From Mycolicibacterium sp. MU0053 (GTDB lineage: Bacteria; Actinomycetota; Actinomycetes; Mycobacteriales; Mycobacteriaceae): a DNA stretch of 64,000 nt. Of the stretch, positions 18,421-26,313 are shown in pieces (position 1 is the stretch's first letter; each line of letters begins with the position of its first letter). The stretch covers positions 1,984,001 to 2,048,000 of the forward strand of contig NZ_OY726397.1 of the NCBI RefSeq assembly GCF_963378095.1. Direction: 5' to 3'. Position numbers and translations under genes: made by a program. The notes beneath the pieces were generated by a model. It made no database searches. It was not told where the DNA came from and was given only the letters and a program-made list of their open reading frames with translations.

Positions 18421-20447
18421 CCAATCCGATGGACGAGCTCGACCGGAAATCTAATGACGTGTTCGCCGGTCGCGTGGTGCGCAAGGATCTAGTGCGTCAG
18501 GTCAAGGTTGGCGCCAACGTCCCTAACTACGTTCTCGAGTTCCTGCTAGGCAAGTACGCGGCATCAGACGACCCGGCGGCAATCGCGACAGGGCTCGAGG
18601 TCGTGCGTAGCACACTCGCTGACAACTTCATCCGCCCAGACGAATCGGAAAAGGCGAAGGCTGAACTCAAACGACGCGGGCAGTTCCGCCTAATTGACAA
18701 GGTCGACGTACGGTTGCTCGCAAGTGAAGACAAGTACTGGGCGCACCTCTCGAACTTCGGTGAGAAGTTCATCCACATTCCGGACGATCTAGTCTACAAG
18801 TATGACCGTATGCTGGGCGGTGGCGTCTGGTCGCAACTGGACCTCGTCTACAACGCAACCGATGACGACACGACCAAGCGCCCATTCTTCATCAAGGCCT
18901 TGAAACCCATTCAAGTCGCCGCGTTCTCAATGGATGAGTATGCCGACGGCCGGAGGCAATTCAGTCGGGATCAGTGGCTAGATCTGTTGATGCGGACGAT
19001 CGGCCTCGAGCCCGACGAGTACGACTTTCGTGGCAAGCTGCTCGCGCTGACACGACTTATTCCGATGGTGGAACGCAACTTCAACCTCATTGAGCTTGGC
19101 CCATGGGGGACGGGTAAATCGTTCGTGTATCGAGAGTCATCACCCAACGCAATCCTCATTTCGGGTGGCAAGGTGACCGTACCCCAATTGTTTGTGCACA
19201 TGGGCACTGGCCGCGTCGGACTGCTCGGGATGTGGGATGTCGTCGCATTCGACGAGGTTGCCGGTCTCGAGATGTCCGATTCCACAGTGGTCAACATGCT
19301 CAAGGATTACATGGAGTCCGGGTCATTCGCCCGAGGCAAAGAGGAGACACCAGCCGAGGCTTCGATCGTCCTGATCGGCAACACCAGCAAGCCACACCAG
19401 GAACTCATCAGGACCGCGCATCTGCTAGCGGACCTGCCGAAGGCGATGATCGACCCCGCCTTCATCGACCGCCTGCACTTCTATTTACCCGGTTGGGAAG
19501 TGCCAAAACTCGAACACCGACTCTTCACTGACCATTATGGCTTCGTGTCCGACTATTTCTCAGAAGCTATGCGCCAGTTACGAAAGCGCTCATATGTCAG
19601 CGCGATCGATGCTGACTTCTCACTGGGCGATCATCTGAGCGCTCGAGACGAAAAGTCTGTTCGTAAGACAGTCTCCGGGCTCATTAAACTGCTTCATCCG
19701 CACGAAGAGTGGACTCGCGGGGAGCTGCGCGCGTACCTCGAGTTTGCAATGGAGGGACGACGCCGGATCAAAGAACAACTGAAGAAGCTTGCAGCGCACG
19801 ACTACGCGAAGACCGCCTTCTCCTACATAGAGAGGGACACCGGCAGGGAGTATTGGGTTGAGGTGCCAGAGCAACCCGATGACATCGAACTTGAGATTGC
19901 CGGCGGGACGGCCACCAGCGGCCGAGCAATTGATGAGGTGGCGGAACCGCTGGCACTGAACACGACTGAACTCATGTCAAACGGTGAGAGCAAAAAGGTC
20001 GAGTTCAAGTCCTCTGCGACCTTCGACTGGGAAACCGGGAAGAAAAACAAGGAATTGGAGTTTTCTATCGCGAAAACCGTCGCTGGCTTTGCAAATTCAC
20101 ATGGCGGAACTCTGCTGATTGGAGTGAATGACGACGGTGAGGCCGTCGGCCTCGTCGACGACTTTCGACTGGCGAGCCAGAAGCGCCAGGACGCTGATGG
20201 TTATGAAAATTGGTTGACTTCGATGCTTGCGGAAAGTCTAGGGAAGGTCGCCACGACGTACTTGAGTGTGTCCTTCGATGAAGATAATGGGCACAATATA
20301 TGTCGGGTGGATGTGACCCCTTCTAAGGTGCCGATCTTCATCCGTAGCCAGAAATCGCGTGGGGATTTTTATGTCCGCCTGAGCAACTCGACCAGATTGC
20401 TCAACACCGCTGAGGCGATGGAATACATCAAATCTCACTGGGCCTGA
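18417..20447 (+). CDS. BrxL-like AAA+ protein with C-terminal AlbA_2 (Schlafen) domain in place of Lon protease
   Basis: A 676-residue protein. Residues 1-~500 match the N-terminal and AAA+ parts of BrxL: Walker A LIELGPWGTGKS near 228, Walker B WDVVAFDEVAGLEM near 272, then an arginine/lysine-rich helix GRRRIKEQLKKL near 446. BrxL, the DNA-associated ring ATPase of BREX types 1 and 4, normally ends in a Lon-like S16 peptidase domain. Here no Ser-Lys Lon motif is seen. From ~517 onward the chain is instead a clear AlbA_2 domain: SKKVEFKSS, then FANSHGGTLLIGVNDDGEAVG and a terminal FYVRLSNSTRLL. AlbA_2 is a nucleic-acid-binding fold found in Schlafen proteins and in several defence genes. GTG 18417 overlaps pglZ (GTGA). 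BrxL identity of the front half is strong; the functional consequence of the swap is unknown. Confidence 0.85.
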   Translation: MTNPMDELDRKSNDVFAGRVVRKDLVRQVKVGANVPNYVLEFLLGKYAASDDPAAIATGLEVVRSTLADNFIRPDESEKAKAELKRRGQFRLIDKVDVRLLASEDKYWAHLSNFGEKFIHIPDDLVYKYDRMLGGGVWSQLDLVYNATDDDTTKRPFFIKALKPIQVAAFSMDEYADGRRQFSRDQWLDLLMRTIGLEPDEYDFRGKLLALTRLIPMVERNFNLIELGPWGTGKSFVYRESSPNAILISGGKVTVPQLFVHMGTGRVGLLGMWDVVAFDEVAGLEMSDSTVVNMLKDYMESGSFARGKEETPAEASIVLIGNTSKPHQELIRTAHLLADLPKAMIDPAFIDRLHFYLPGWEVPKLEHRLFTDHYGFVSDYFSEAMRQLRKRSYVSAIDADFSLGDHLSARDEKSVRKTVSGLIKLLHPHEEWTRGELRAYLEFAMEGRRRIKEQLKKLAAHDYAKTAFSYIERDTGREYWVEVPEQPDDIELEIAGGTATSGRAIDEVAEPLALNTTELMSNGESKKVEFKSSATFDWETGKKNKELEFSIAKTVAGFANSHGGTLLIGVNDDGEAVGLVDDFRLASQKRQDADGYENWLTSMLAESLGKVATTYLSVSFDEDNGHNICRVDVTPSKVPIFIRSQKSRGDFYVRLSNSTRLLNTAEAMEYIKSHWA

Positions 20448-20486
20448 GCCAAACTGATGACAGTTGTGACACTCATTCCTGATAAC

Positions 20487-20505
20487 GCCCCTTTGAAAAG
20501 GCGGC
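20487..20505 (+). terminator. Possible terminator hairpin after the BREX operon
   Basis: About 40 bases after the brxL-like stop, GCCCCTTT pairs with AAAGGCGGC with a single bulged C, giving an eight-pair stem with a very small loop. No T-run follows, so it would be an I-shaped, weak or Rho-assisted terminator of the kind often suggested for mycobacteria. The remaining sequence up to about 20590 shows no gene. Confidence 0.3.
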
Positions 20506-20589
20506 CAGATCATCGCCACTTACACCTCCAAGTAGATCTCGCTGACTAAGTCACCCCTACCTCCTAGGGTGTGGCATGTTCCCACTGAA

Positions 20590-21096
20590 TGAGTCCAACG
20601 AGGTTTAGAGTCCTGTGGCCCGATGTCGGGTCAGAAGGGACGATGAACACATGGCTGGTCGGAAGCGGAACTCCGCGGAGGACATCGTGCGCAAACTGCG
20701 CCGGGCGGATGAGCTGGCTGCCGAGGGCAAGACTGGTGAGCAGATCGCCGCTGAGCTGCAGGTTTCGCCGGCCACGCTGTACAACTGGCGGCGCGCCTAC
20801 GGCGGCATGGACACCGACGCCGCCAAAGAACTCAAAGAGCTGCGCGAGCAGAACGCCCGCCTCAAGCGGCTGCTCGCCGAAGCCGAACTGGAGAAAGACG
20901 CGCTGCGGGAGGTCGCGAAGGGAAAATTCTGAGCCCAGCTGCCAAGCGCCGCGCCGTGGACATGCTCAAAGACACGCTGAGCATGTCGGAACGGTTGGCG
21001 TGCAAAGCCGTTGGGCTGGCCCGCTCCACCTACCGCCGCCTGCCGTTGGCGCAGACCCCGGCCGACCCGGACGCCGAGATCAGGGCCTGGCTGCGC
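20590..21096 (+). mobile_element. IS3-family element, left part only (IS-A)
   Basis: Contains a complete orfA and the first 56 codons of orfB, then stops exactly where the next IS3 element begins (21097). The right-hand two-thirds, including the DDE catalytic domain and right terminal repeat, are missing. The left terminus is uncertain; I place it loosely at about 20590 because no matching inverted repeat survives to define it. Residual and inactive. Confidence 0.7.
20651..20932 (+). CDS. IS3-family transposase OrfA (IS-A)
   Basis: A 93-residue helix-turn-helix/leucine-zipper protein (start MAGRKRNSAED). It has a Transposase_8-type HTH (GEQIAAELQVSPATLYNWRR) followed by a coiled coil with ELKELREQNARLKRL. 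It ends in AKGKF over a GGAAAATTC stretch where a -1 frameshift would continue into orfB. OrfA normally binds the terminal repeats and is fused to OrfB by frameshifting. Its partner here is truncated, so only a DNA-binding fragment could be made. ATG 20651 is chosen because the family begins at this point; an ATG-less upstream extension is not conserved-looking. Confidence 0.85.
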   Translation: MAGRKRNSAEDIVRKLRRADELAAEGKTGEQIAAELQVSPATLYNWRRAYGGMDTDAAKELKELREQNARLKRLLAEAELEKDALREVAKGKF

Positions 21097-21099
21097 TGA
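20929..21099 (+). pseudogene. IS3-family transposase OrfB, N-terminal fragment (IS-A)
   Basis: In the -1 frame relative to orfA, 56 codons read as the start of an IS3 OrfB (LSPAAKRRAVDML, then CKAVGLARSTYRRL) and stop at a TGA whose bases are already the TGAGG terminus of the next insertion sequence. The rve integrase domain with its DDE triad is absent. This is a clean truncation by the neighbouring element. Confidence 0.85.
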
Positions 21100-21175
21100 G
21101 GTGAGCCCCTCGTAGTGGTCCAGTTGTTGTGCGGCTCTGATGCCCGGTGTTCGGGCAGGAAGAATCGGCAACGAC

Positions 21176-21463
21176 ATGGCAGCCAAGAAGCGCCGGCGGC
21201 ATACGCCGGATCAGATCATCCGCAAACTCGCCGAGGGCAACAAGCTCCTCGGGACCGGACAGGAACTGGCCGAGGTGTGCCGGCACCTGGAGATCACCGA
21301 GTCGACGTGGCATCGCTGGGTGGCCCAGTACGGCGGCATGAAGGCCAGCGACGCCAAACGCCTCAAAGAACTCGAGGCCGAAAACACCCGCCTGAAGAAA
21401 CTGGTCGCCAACCAGGCCCTCGACATCGACATGCTCAAGGAGATCTCGGAGGGAAACTTCTAA
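21176..21463 (+). CDS. IS3-family transposase OrfA (IS-B)
   Basis: A 95-residue HTH protein starting MAAKKRRRHTPDQIIRKL. A helix-turn-helix (CRHLEITESTWHRWVAQYGG) is followed by a zipper (LKELEAENTRLKKL). The end, EISEGNF, lies on GAGGGAAACTTC, where a -1 frameshift leads into LTPNRKRSAV of orfB. It is related to but clearly distinct from the OrfA of IS-A. Confidence 0.85.
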   Translation: MAAKKRRRHTPDQIIRKLAEGNKLLGTGQELAEVCRHLEITESTWHRWVAQYGGMKASDAKRLKELEAENTRLKKLVANQALDIDMLKEISEGNF

Positions 21464-21653
21464 CCCCGAACCGCAAGCGCAGCGCCGTGACGATGCTGCG
21501 TGAACGGTTCGGGGTCTCCGAACGGCGAGCCTGCACGGTCGTGGGCATCCACCGCTCCACGATGCGCCTGACGCCGACGCCGATCACCGATGAAGAAGCC
21601 GAGCTGCGGGCCTGGCTGCGCACGTTCTCCACCGACCGGCCACGCTGGGGATG

Positions 21654-21699
21654 GCGACGAGCCGCGGTGATGGCCCGCAAGGCCGGCTGGGCGGTCAAC
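21654..21699 (+). repeat. 46-bp target-site duplication, left copy
   Basis: The 46 bases from GCGACGAGCCGCGG to GGGCGGTCAAC are repeated exactly at 23463-23508, on the other side of the IS1634-family element. IS1549-type elements are known for unusually long and variable target duplications. Confidence 0.9.
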
Positions 21700-23462
21700 C
21701 TGAGTTTGGACACCTCGGTCGGTTCTCGCGCGTGTTAGGTCTTTGAACTGGGCTTTCTTTGGTGTGGGTGGGTGTTTGGGGGTACTAAACCTGTAGGTTC
21801 GTGCGGTGGCGTACGTGCGGAAAGTGCGCACTGCCTCGGGCGCGGTGGCGGTGCAGGTAGCGCGCAAAGACCAGGGTCGGGTGCTGATCCTGGCGCATCT
21901 GGGTTCGGCGCATACCGATGCTGAACTGGGCATTCTGCTGGAGCAGGCCAGGGCGATGGTGCTCGGTGGCCAGGTGGCGCTGGATTTCGAGGTGGCAGCG
22001 CGGGCCCAGTCGATGGTCGATGTGGCCGATTTCCGTGAGCAGGCGTTGATCGCCGAAGGGCACAAGTCAACGGTCGCAGCGCCGGTGGTGCCGCCCGGGC
22101 GCACGGTCGGGGCCAGCTCACGACTGCTTTATGACGTCCTGGGCCACGTCTATGACTGGCTCGGGTTCGATACTGTTGCCGATGCGGTGTTCCGGGATCT
22201 GGTGATCGCACGGATCGTCGAGCCGACCAGCAAGCTCGACGCATCGCGGGTGCTGGCTGATCTCGGCGCCCAACTGGTGTCCTACAAGACCATTGACCGC
22301 CATGTCCGCAAGATCCATGCCGGCGGACATCGCGACGCTATCGCCGCGAAATGCTTCGCCTACGCCTCTGACTGCGGCGGGCTGTCGCTGATTTTGTACG
22401 ACGTGACCACACTGTATTTCGAAGCCGAAACCGAGGACTCCCTGCGCAAGGTTGGGTATTCGAAGGAACGCCGTGTCGATCCTCAAATTGTGGTCGGCCT
22501 GCTGGTGGACCGGACCGGATTCCCTTTGGAAATCGGCTGTTTCGAAGGAAACACCGCCGAAACCACCACCATCGTGCCGATTATCACTGGCTTTTTGGAA
22601 CGCCACGACCTCAAGGGCACGCCGATGGTGGTGGCCGCCGACGCGGGGATGCTCTCGCAGACCAACCTCGCCGCGCTCGATGAGCACGAGCTGTCGTTCA
22701 TCGTCGGCTCCCGCGTCACCAAGGCGCCCGGTGATCTGGAGTCCCATTTCCATTGGCACGGTGATGTTTTCACCGACGGTCAAATTATCGATACCGTGAC
22801 ACCGCGGCACGGCAACACCACGGTCAACAACACCAAGCTTCGGGCCGAGCCGGTCTGGGACCCCGAGAGCAGCACTGGTGCATGGCGTGCGATCTGGTCC
22901 TACTCAGCCAAACGCGCGCGCCGCGACGAGAAAACCCTCGCCGCCCAGGAAGCTCGAGCCCGGGCGATCGTCGACGGAAGCAAAGCAGCCAAGGCAGCAC
23001 GATTAGTGAAAGTCCGTGGCCACGACCGCGTCGTCGACGAAACCAGCCTGGCCCGCGCCCAATCACTGGTCGGACTCAAAGGCTACGTAACCAATGTGCC
23101 AGCAACGGTCATGCCGGCAGCCGAGATCATCGCGAAGTACCACGACCTCTGGCACGTCGAGAAGTCGTTCCGAATGTCCAAAACAGACCTCGACGCGCGG
23201 CCCATGTTCAACCGCATGCGCGATGCCATCGAAGCCCACCTGACCATCGTGTTCGCCGCCCTGGCCGTCTCCCACGCCACCCAGTCACGCACCGGACTGT
23301 CGATCGCCAGGGTCGTCAAGAAGCTTCGGCCGCTGCGCAGCGCCACCATCACCATCAACGGTGCCACCCAGACCTTCCCGCCAGCAATTCCCGACATCGA
23401 GCACAAAATCCTGTCCGATCTTGGCTTCAACCCTGGGTACTAAGCGAAATGTCCAAACTCAG
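21700..23462 (+). mobile_element. IS1634-family (IS1549-like) insertion sequence
   Basis: A 1763-bp element with perfect 12-bp terminal inverted repeats, CTGAGTTTGGAC at 21700 and GTCCAAACTCAG ending at 23462, and exact 46-bp target duplications on both sides. It carries a single intact transposase gene. Perfect ends and an identical duplication indicate a recent insertion. Confidence 0.92.
21806..23443 (+). CDS. IS1634-family transposase (IS1549-like)
   Basis: A 545-residue DDE transposase of the IS4/IS1634 superfamily. The first catalytic Asp is in LILYDVTTLYFEAE near residue 198, the second in VVAADAGMLSQ near 276, and the third region, with WHVEKSFRMSKTDL and the catalytic Glu, near 450. 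GTG 21806 is used as start (MAYVRKVRT), about 100 bases inside the element. The gene is full length with no frame break, so the element is probably still mobile. Confidence 0.92.
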   Translation: MAYVRKVRTASGAVAVQVARKDQGRVLILAHLGSAHTDAELGILLEQARAMVLGGQVALDFEVAARAQSMVDVADFREQALIAEGHKSTVAAPVVPPGRTVGASSRLLYDVLGHVYDWLGFDTVADAVFRDLVIARIVEPTSKLDASRVLADLGAQLVSYKTIDRHVRKIHAGGHRDAIAAKCFAYASDCGGLSLILYDVTTLYFEAETEDSLRKVGYSKERRVDPQIVVGLLVDRTGFPLEIGCFEGNTAETTTIVPIITGFLERHDLKGTPMVVAADAGMLSQTNLAALDEHELSFIVGSRVTKAPGDLESHFHWHGDVFTDGQIIDTVTPRHGNTTVNNTKLRAEPVWDPESSTGAWRAIWSYSAKRARRDEKTLAAQEARARAIVDGSKAAKAARLVKVRGHDRVVDETSLARAQSLVGLKGYVTNVPATVMPAAEIIAKYHDLWHVEKSFRMSKTDLDARPMFNRMRDAIEAHLTIVFAALAVSHATQSRTGLSIARVVKKLRPLRSATITINGATQTFPPAIPDIEHKILSDLGFNPGY

Positions 23463-23508
23463 GCGACGAGCCGCGGTGATGGCCCGCAAGGCCGGCTGGG
23501 CGGTCAAC
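23463..23508 (+). repeat. 46-bp target-site duplication, right copy
   Basis: Exact second copy of 21654-21699. It duplicates 15 codons of the interrupted IS3 orfB. Confidence 0.9.
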
Positions 23509-24150
23509 AACAAGCGCGTCCGCCGACTGTGGCGCGACGAAGGTCTACGAGTGCCGCAGCGCCGCAGGAAGAAGCGGCTAACCGGGATCGGGACCGCGGT
23601 CGGGGCGATGTCGCCGATCCGGCCGAACGTGATCTGGGCGATGGACTTTCAGTTCGACACCACCGCCGATGGGCGCACCTTGAAGATGCTCAACGTGATC
23701 GACGAGTTCACCCGCGAAGCCCTGGCGGTCCACGTCGACCGGGCCATCAACGCCGACGGCGTCGTCGACGTCCTCGACCAACTGGCCGGCCAGCACGGAG
23801 CACCACACTACGTGCGGTTCGACAACGGGCCCGAGTTCATCGCTCACGCGGTCAACGACTGGTGCCGGTTCAACGGCACCGGCTCGCTGTTCATCGACCC
23901 TGGATCACCCTGGCAAAACGCCTGGATCGAATCGTTCAACGGTCGCCTGCGCGACGAGCTGCTCAACTCCTGGCGCTTCGACTCACTCCTGGAAGCCCAA
24001 GTGATTATCGAAGATTGGAGGATCGACTACAACGCCAACCGACCGCATTCAGCCCATCGCGGACTCAGCCCCGCCGAGTTCGCCCTACAGTGGACCACGA
24101 CCCACCAACCCCAAGCCCGCATAGCGACTGGACCACCAAACGGGTCCCCC

Positions 24151-24690
24151 TCAGTTGCATCGGGCGCACATTGTCAGTGGTACCTCGCGCTTGGCTTGGG
24201 CTTTCTTGTAATCCTTCGCGGCCTGTGCCTTGGGTGTAAGTGTCGGTTTCCCGCCGTCTGGCGGAAGCTCAGCACCGAAGAACCGGTAGCACTCGAGCCG
24301 TGTCTTGGCGGCATGAACATCAAGATCGTCCAGGCTGTGCATCACAGCATTGTTCGTCCCATTCGAGGTCGCACGCTCAGCCGCGGCGAGCGCGAACTTG
24401 TAACCAGAGCCCACTGTGCCGTCTGAGGTCACACACAACGATGTCAGTTGCGGCCACCCGTTCTCGGTGCATGCGACGATTACCCGACCGAGTACATCGC
24501 CGATCCAGTTCATCACGAGGCCCCTGTGCGTAACGCCTGCCTGGGTCTGGACAAACTTGGCGAGCTGCGCGTACGTGACGAAGCCGTTGTAGCGCTTAGC
24601 CGTTTCCGTCAGCATCGCGACAGCGTGAGGATGCCATGCATCGAATGCATCCGGCATCGAGATCTTGTTGCCATCTTTGCCCTGCGGCAC
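24151..24690 (-). pseudogene. Hypothetical protein truncated by IS3 element
   Basis: A 179-codon frame on the minus strand. GTG 24690 follows a strong site (AGGAGGTACATCG). The first ~110 residues are a compact domain (FVTYAQLAKFVQ, then VMNWIGDVLGRVIVAC); a Lys-rich linker follows, then PLTMCARCN and a stop. The stop TGA is the last three bases of IS-B, so the true C-terminus, probably a zinc ribbon begun by CARC, is lost. I do not know the function. The first 176 residues could still be made. Confidence 0.65.
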
Positions 24691-24955
24691 CGATGTACCT
24701 CCTCATTCTGTCGCTAGATGTGGTTCCAGCCGGTACCCGTTGGACGAGAGGCCCTTCCAGAGCTTAGTCGGCCATAGGCTCGGACCGCTGTGCCTGGGTG
24801 AACACCCGGCATCGCTGCGTCCGTTTCGACGCGCTTGCCGGTGCAGTAGCGCGGACATGGGCGGACAACGGTGATCGGCCGCGGAATGTCACCGGGTTGA
24901 TCTAAGCTCCGCGCAGTTCGGGACTCGGACTGATTTGGTGACTTAAGGGGATGCG

Positions 24956-25990
24956 ATGCCGTCAATCAGGAATAAATTTTGGCGCATGGCTCCACCGAGC
25001 GGTCTCGCTACGGCGGGCATTGCAGATATTCCGGTACTCACCTCGCCAGCGGGGCTTGTCGCCAAGCTCTCCGATCGGGACGGCCTGGTCGTCGCGTCGT
25101 GGGACTCCGAACTGCAGCAGGGGAGAGTTCATGCACTGGGGGTGGTCCAGACTGTCGAAAAGCCGGGTTCTGCAATCGTGGACTGGCGGCTAGCGAACTT
25201 CGCTGTAACTCCCTCTCCGCAGGGCCGGAGCAAGTGGGACACCATGCCGTTCTTCAGTTTCGATGACGCTGTCGCAGAACGCTATCGGCTGATGGAACAC
25301 TTCCACGACGTGTTCGCCGGTGGACAGCCACGTACCGCTGAACTCAAGCTCGGCGCGCCGGTGGCGGATCAAGCGTTCGCAAACGATGCTGTGCACCAGG
25401 CTGATTCGAGTGTTGAGTTCCGGCCAGAACACACTGCTACGCGTGTGCCTCAGTGCAACCGGGTGTCGCCGGACGGCACCATCTTCTCCACGCCGGCACG
25501 TGGTGCCTACATGGGCAACAGAGCCGATCCTCGCAGATGGCTGGTGTGCGAGCTCTACGTCGACCGAGTTCTGAAGGCGCCGCGGACGAAGCTGTTCTTT
25601 CTCGATGAGGCGGTCGCGTTGGCTGCCGGCCATCGTCCATGCCAGACCTGCCGCCGAGATTGCTACCAAACATACATGGCGGCAGTGCAACACACTCACG
25701 CTGTGAGGGGAGCCCAGGAACTCGACCAGCTGCTGAACGCGGCACGGAAGTCGTCATACGCTCACGTGTCTGTCGGGTCCCTTCCCGACGGGACGTTTGT
25801 CGCGTTGGGGGCTGCGGACTACCGGCTGGTGTGGCGTGGTGCCCTGCACCGTTGGGCGCCCCACGGGTACGTCGACTCCGTCGCGCTCGCGGATGTCGAG
25901 CCGGACACAGTCGTCGTGCTGACCCCTGAACCTTCGTTGGCGGCGCTGCATAACGGCTATCCAGTGGACGTGCACCTCTCCGTCTCCTGA
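24956..25990 (+). CDS. Fusion of an EVE/PUA-like N-terminus and a cysteine-motif (HRPCxxCRR) C-terminus
   Basis: A 344-residue protein. The first ~115 residues resemble EVE/PUA-type modified-base reader folds: KFWRMAPPSG, an aromatic WDS, GRVHALGVVQTV, VDWRLANF and PFFSFDDAVAERY. The second half has a motif found in a family of small unknown proteins: a Trp-rich strand (RRWLVCELYVD), LFFLDEAVALAAGHRPCQTCRRDCY, and a C-terminal beta-barrel region. The Cys-x2-Cys-x3-Cys cluster may bind metal. EVE-like domains often accompany modification-dependent defence, but here this is inference from a weak pattern. ATG 24956 is used; upstream has GACTTAAGGGGATGCG as ribosome-binding site. The gene stands alone between the IS cluster and an unknown gene. 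Confidence 0.55.
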   Translation: MPSIRNKFWRMAPPSGLATAGIADIPVLTSPAGLVAKLSDRDGLVVASWDSELQQGRVHALGVVQTVEKPGSAIVDWRLANFAVTPSPQGRSKWDTMPFFSFDDAVAERYRLMEHFHDVFAGGQPRTAELKLGAPVADQAFANDAVHQADSSVEFRPEHTATRVPQCNRVSPDGTIFSTPARGAYMGNRADPRRWLVCELYVDRVLKAPRTKLFFLDEAVALAAGHRPCQTCRRDCYQTYMAAVQHTHAVRGAQELDQLLNAARKSSYAHVSVGSLPDGTFVALGAADYRLVWRGALHRWAPHGYVDSVALADVEPDTVVVLTPEPSLAALHNGYPVDVHLSVS

Positions 25991-26002
25991 AGGAGTTCCG
26001 CG

Positions 26003-26235
26003 GTGGCTCCCGCTCAGGACCGCCAAACTTCTGCGTGCTGCTGCGCCTGTCTCGGCCGCGGCATCAGCGGCCCAGATGGCCATGAGCTTATTCGCCGTGA
26101 AGATTGCGACCCGCTTGGTCATCCCGGACTTGGTGTAGGTGCCGTGCGCGGCGAAGCTGGATCCTTCGGCGTCGCAGATCAGTTCGTTGTCGACGCACAA
26201 ATCAACGTTTTTGGCGTATATCGCCGCCTATAACA
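26003..26235 (-). pseudogene. Possible protein fragment on the minus strand
   Basis: Between two plus-strand genes, the minus strand reads a protein-like stretch (AIYAKNVDLCVDNELICDA, then FAAHGTYTKSGMTKRVAIF and ANKLMAIW) after a TAG at the upstream end, without a clear start codon or ribosome-binding site. It then degenerates into Ala-rich sequence overlapping the end of the preceding gene. It may be the remains of a gene. Low confidence. Confidence 0.25.
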
Positions 26236-26313
26236 TCACCGCGGTGACGGCCCTCGCCCGGTCGTTGCATTCAAGGCCGCGAATTGTCGTCGGTCGCGAG
26301 TACCGTCCGCGGC

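Larger units (their letters stand above)
21097..24153 (+). mobile_element. IS3-family element (IS-B), interrupted by an IS1634-family element
   Basis: Left terminus TGAGGTGAGCCCC at 21097 is matched by an imperfect inverted copy ending GGGTCCCCCTCA at 24153; the pairing extends inward through CTGGACCAC. Removing the inserted element and one target copy leaves about 1248 bp, a normal IS3 length. No direct repeat flanks the element: the left flank is the interior of IS-A and the right flank is the end of a chromosomal gene. That suggests a deletion or recombination at one end after insertion. Confidence 0.85.
21464..24153 (+). pseudogene. IS3-family transposase OrfB (IS-B), split by an insertion
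   Basis: The 5' half (LTPNRKRSAVTML to ARKAGWAVN, ending 21699) and 3' half (resuming after the duplicated 46 bases at 23509 with NKRVRRLWRDEG) together make one OrfB. The catalytic triad is visible in the 3' half: MDFQFD, FDNGPEFIA and NAWIESFNGRL. The reading frame has no stop inside the element and runs across the right terminus into chromosomal sequence until 24426. Split by 1763 bp, it cannot make active transposase. Confidence 0.85.

Noticed and set aside
8865..20447. BREX type 2 / Pgl system
   Set aside because: No PglW kinase, BrxD or BrxHI was seen, and the operon ends in a BrxL-like gene.
18417..20447. A frameshift joining two adjacent genes as the cause of the BrxL-AlbA_2 fusion
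   Set aside because: The frame is continuous across the junction, with a plausible linker and no start codon or ribosome-binding site at the AlbA_2 start, so a genuine fusion is simpler.
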